Assembly: GCA_002346305.1 (NCBI GenBank)
Contig: DDZI01000015.1
Span: forward strand, 1 to 7,189
Origin: Actinobacteria bacterium UBA3012
GTDB taxonomy: Bacteria; Actinomycetota; Actinomycetes; Nanopelagicales; Nanopelagicaceae
Length of the DNA stretch: 7,189 bases
Direction: 5' to 3'
Shown here one piece after another: positions 4,850 through 7,189 of the stretch. The notes beneath the pieces are model-generated. The model was given only the letters and a program-made list of their open reading frames with translations. It had not been told where the DNA came from and searched no databases. Numbering within the stretch: position 1 is the first letter of the stretch; each line of letters begins with the position of its first letter. The position numbers and the translations under genes were made by a program.

Positions 4850-6121
4850 ATGAAGCTAATAGCTCGGTTTGGCTCACTTCCTAAATTGCTCCGGGTTAGG
4901 TGGACTGGACAACTTACTGATGGAATGTTTCAGTCGGCACTGGCATCCTTTATTTTGTTTTCACCAGAGCGCCAGCCAGATGCCTTCAAAGCAGCGCTGG
5001 CTTTTGCTGTAGTTCTACTTCCATATTCAATTGTTGGTCCGTATGTTGGAATTTTCCTAGATCGGTTTAGCCGAAAACGAGTAGTTCAATTTGCTAATTT
5101 ATTTCGCTCGCTCGATCTCTTAATTATCGCTTACCTGATTTACAAAGGTTCGACTGGAATTGTGTTAACTCTCTTTGTTCTGCTCTCTTTTGGTGCGAAT
5201 CGTTTAATCCTTGCGGGGCTATCAGCCGGTCTTCCATTGATGGTTAGTAAAAAGGTTTTAGTTTCGGCAAATGCTTTGGCTGTTACTGGTGGAACCATTT
5301 CTGTTGTTATCGGCGGTGGGCTTGGAATTGCAGTTAAAAACGCCTTGGATTTAACAGATGCTGGTGACTTTGTTGATGGCGTTCTGATTTTAATTAGCGC
5401 TGGTGGATATATGCTCGCTGCAATCTTTGCCTCGCGTTTGGGTAAATCTGAAATTGGTCCACAAGATCATGAAGTTCCACAGGAGGTTCGTGGTTTCGGT
5501 GAGGTATTACAAGGGTTTAGCGCCTTAAGAAAACATGGCGATGCTTTGCGCGGAATTTTTGGGACTGGTGTTCAGCGAGGTGGAATCACAGCACTTACTT
5601 TGATGGCACTCTTATTAGAGCGAAATACATTTAATGATCCAAGCGACCCCGATGCTGGTCTAAGGGGTTTTGCTTATGCCTTAGCGATTGCTGGAATTGG
5701 AATTGGCTTGGGTGCGCTTGCTGGACCTTATGGCGTCGCCAAGTTTGGTCGGCACAAATGGATGCGAATTTCTATGATTGCTCCAATTGGTTTCCTGATA
5801 GTTTTTGGTCTCTTTCCAAATGAATTCATGATGATTTTGACAGCATTTTTTGTCGGGGGTTTTGGTCAAAGTTACAAAATCACAAATGATGCTTTGGTCC
5901 AGTCCAAGATTGTTGATGAGTTTCGTGGGCGAATATTTGCTTTTTATGATGTTGCTGTAAATGGTGCAATAGTTTCTGGCGCAATGATTGCTGCGCTGAC
6001 CCTGCCGCCAAGTGGTGTCTCTTTAGTTCTGCCTTGGCTGATTGCGATTTCATACACACTCGCTGCACTGGTATTACTGCGAAAATCTAAATTTTCGACT
6101 GATTCTCGCTCCACCACTTAA
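4850..6121 (+). CDS. Major facilitator superfamily transporter
   Basis: A membrane transporter with about twelve hydrophobic segments (423 aa from this start). After the short amphipathic lead PKLLRVRWTGQLTDGMFQ comes FSPERQPDAFKAALAFAVVL and the loop GPYVGIFLDRFSRKRV (about 63-78), which is the MFS motif A region (G-x-x-x-D-R-x-x-R-R type) between the second and third helices. A central hydrophilic loop near FNDPSDPDAGLRG separates later helices, and the C-terminus is short and polar. Substrate is unknown; similar actinobacterial proteins are annotated only as MFS permeases or drug exporters. In-frame upstream ATGs at 4808 and 4784 give 14 or 22 more residues, but neither has a ribosome-binding site and both would abut or overlap the divergent DUF5318 gene. 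The start at 4850 has a TANNNT box at leaderless distance and puts only the usual short tail before the first helix. The 3' end overlaps the convergent cca gene by 35 bases. Confidence 0.88.
   Translation: MKLIARFGSLPKLLRVRWTGQLTDGMFQSALASFILFSPERQPDAFKAALAFAVVLLPYSIVGPYVGIFLDRFSRKRVVQFANLFRSLDLLIIAYLIYKGSTGIVLTLFVLLSFGANRLILAGLSAGLPLMVSKKVLVSANALAVTGGTISVVIGGGLGIAVKNALDLTDAGDFVDGVLILISAGGYMLAAIFASRLGKSEIGPQDHEVPQEVRGFGEVLQGFSALRKHGDALRGIFGTGVQRGGITALTLMALLLERNTFNDPSDPDAGLRGFAYALAIAGIGIGLGALAGPYGVAKFGRHKWMRISMIAPIGFLIVFGLFPNEFMMILTAFFVGGFGQSYKITNDALVQSKIVDEFRGRIFAFYDVAVNGAIVSGAMIAALTLPPSGVSLVLPWLIAISYTLAALVLLRKSKFSTDSRSTT
6080..6097. other. Inverted repeat in the convergent MFS/cca overlap
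   Basis: CGAAAAT (6080-6086) and ATTTTCG (6091-6097) form a perfect 7-bp stem around CTAA. The minus-strand cca stop codon (TAG, 6089..6087) is in the loop, and the MFS stop is 22 bases beyond the repeat. It reads the same on both strands, so it could act as a weak bidirectional transcription end, with AT-rich arms in place of a GC stem and U-run. It is coding on the plus strand, so chance is possible. Confidence 0.35.
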
Positions 6122-7189
6122 GCAGTTCTGCTTTTGCGACATCTGGACCAAGTGGTCCGCGATCCATTCTTAAATCTAATAAGTATTGATAGGCGCGACC
6201 AACAATTGGTGATGGTGAAATTCCTAGAATAGCCATGATTTCTAAACCATCTAAATCAGGCCGGATTTTCTCTAGCTCTTCTTCTGCCATAAGTTTCAAA
6301 ATTCGCTCTTCTAGCGAATCATAAGTTTGCGCAAGGCTCTCGGCTTTACGTTGATTCCTAGTAGTGCAATCAGCTCTGGTTAATACATGCAGATGATCTA
6401 ACTGGTGCTCTGCATCTCGGATATAACGCCGAACTGCTGAATCGGTCCATTCACCAGTCCCATAACCATGAAAACGTAGGTGCAGAAAGACCAGCGATGA
6501 AACATCATCGACTACATCATTGCTAAATCTCAGGGCTTTTAAGCGTTCTTTAGCCATTCGGGCGCCAACAACTTCGTGGTGATGAAATGAAACCCCGCCA
6601 CCTGGAATTAGTTCTCGAGTTTTTGGTTTCCCAATATCGTGCAATAGCGCTGCTAACCGAATGACTAGGTTTGGTCCATTCAATCGCTCTTCTAAAGAAA
6701 TCGCCTGCTCTAAAACTTTGAGTGTGTGTTCATAAACATCTTTATGGTGATGGTGTTCGTCAATCTCTAACTTTAACTTTGGGATTTCGGGAATGACGAA
6801 ATCTGCCAAGCCAGTATCGACAAGTAGGGCAATTCCAATTCTTGGATTTTCTGACATTATCAATTTAACGAATTCATCTCGGATGCGCTCTGCAGAGATT
6901 ATTTCAATGCGGCCGGCCATCTCTTTTATTGCAACAATTATTGCTGAATCAACATTAAAGCCGAGTTGCGCTGCAAATCTTGCGGCCCGCATCATTCGTA
7001 GTGGATCATCTGAGAAAGAATTCTCTGGAGTTCCTGGAGTTCGCAAAACTTTCCGAGCTAAATCATTTACTCCATCATAATTATCAATAAATGTTGGAGG
7101 TGTGGTTGTGAGTTCGAGCGCCATGGCATTTACTGTGAAGTCTCTTCGTAGTAAATCACCTTCAATATTGTCACCAAAATTTACTTCTG
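6087..7189 (-). CDS. cca: CCA tRNA nucleotidyltransferase (5' end beyond window)
   Basis: The enzyme adds or repairs the 3'-terminal CCA of tRNA using CTP and ATP. About 366 residues are visible; the reading frame is open to the right edge, and the true start and the catalytic GGxVRD/DxD part of the nucleotidyltransferase head lie outside. Visible at the edge is FGDNIEGDLLRRDFTVNAMAL, whose RRDFTxNA block is the class II CCA enzyme/poly(A) polymerase signature, so the ATG at 7124 is internal. Next come DPLRMMRAARFAAQLGF (7007..6957), the neck-domain nucleotide-contact region, and an HD phosphohydrolase-type domain with LLHDIGKP (HD at 6641..6636) and FHHHEVVGA, then a helical C-terminal part. 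The HD domain is usual for the bacterial CCA enzymes that keep phosphatase/phosphodiesterase activity. Mycobacterial pcnA (Rv3907c) is the likely counterpart. A run of four His (EHHHHKD) precedes the HD domain. Its stop overlaps the convergent MFS gene. Confidence 0.93.
   Translation of the reverse strand, partial: EVNFGDNIEGDLLRRDFTVNAMALELTTTPPTFIDNYDGVNDLARKVLRTPGTPENSFSDDPLRMMRAARFAAQLGFNVDSAIIVAIKEMAGRIEIISAERIRDEFVKLIMSENPRIGIALLVDTGLADFVIPEIPKLKLEIDEHHHHKDVYEHTLKVLEQAISLEERLNGPNLVIRLAALLHDIGKPKTRELIPGGGVSFHHHEVVGARMAKERLKALRFSNDVVDDVSSLVFLHLRFHGYGTGEWTDSAVRRYIRDAEHQLDHLHVLTRADCTTRNQRKAESLAQTYDSLEERILKLMAEEELEKIRPDLDGLEIMAILGISPSPIVGRAYQYLLDLRMDRGPLGPDVAKAELLKWWSENQSKI

Noticed and set aside
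6793..7080. Plus-strand frame of 95 codons opposite cca
   Set aside because: Antisense to a well-supported CCA enzyme domain, with no family resemblance and no initiation signals.
1..7189. An undescribed defence, mobile or biosynthetic system
   Set aside because: All substantial frames belong to conserved housekeeping, envelope or transport families in an order known from actinobacteria; no integrase, transposase, array or foreign-looking gene was seen.

Overview
The window looks like an ordinary stretch of actinobacterial chromosome. On the minus strand the order DUF5318 protein, class A penicillin-binding protein, GT87/DUF2029 membrane protein, rpsF, ssb, rpsR matches the conserved neighbourhood around ponA1 in mycobacteria (Rv0049, ponA1, Rv0051, then rpsF, ssb, rpsR). 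The moderately AT-leaning base composition (judged by eye, not counted), very short intergenic gaps, overlapping genes and apparently leaderless starts suggest a small, streamlined actinobacterium, for example the freshwater acI/Nanopelagicales lineage. That lineage assignment is inference.

Layout from low to high coordinates. The 5' end of rpsR (ribosomal protein S18) is cut by the left edge. Then come ssb and rpsF on the same strand, forming a ribosomal/ssDNA-binding operon that reads leftward. Upstream of rpsF lies a 105-base gap with a foldable leader resembling the S6:S18 autoregulatory motif. Next are a polytopic GT-C type glycosyltransferase-like protein and a bifunctional peptidoglycan synthase, whose genes overlap by 4 bases (ATGA), preceded by a small Cys-rich DUF5318 protein. 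On the plus strand a major facilitator superfamily transporter diverges from the DUF5318 gene, with only about 43 bases (or 1 base, depending on the start) between them. It converges on, and overlaps by 35 bases, a CCA tRNA nucleotidyltransferase gene that runs off the right edge.

Functionally there are three blocks: translation and replication housekeeping (rpsF, ssb, rpsR), cell envelope synthesis (DUF5318, PBP, GT87) and tRNA maturation plus export (cca, MFS). I see no mobile element, CRISPR array, tRNA or rRNA, and no gene cluster that looks like an undescribed system. The most interesting material is in the small non-coding gaps: competing RNA folds around the rpsF ribosome-binding site, a repeated CTCTGGAC motif around the rpsF stop codon, and back-to-back leaderless promoters. 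No gap without a gene exceeds about 105 bases.
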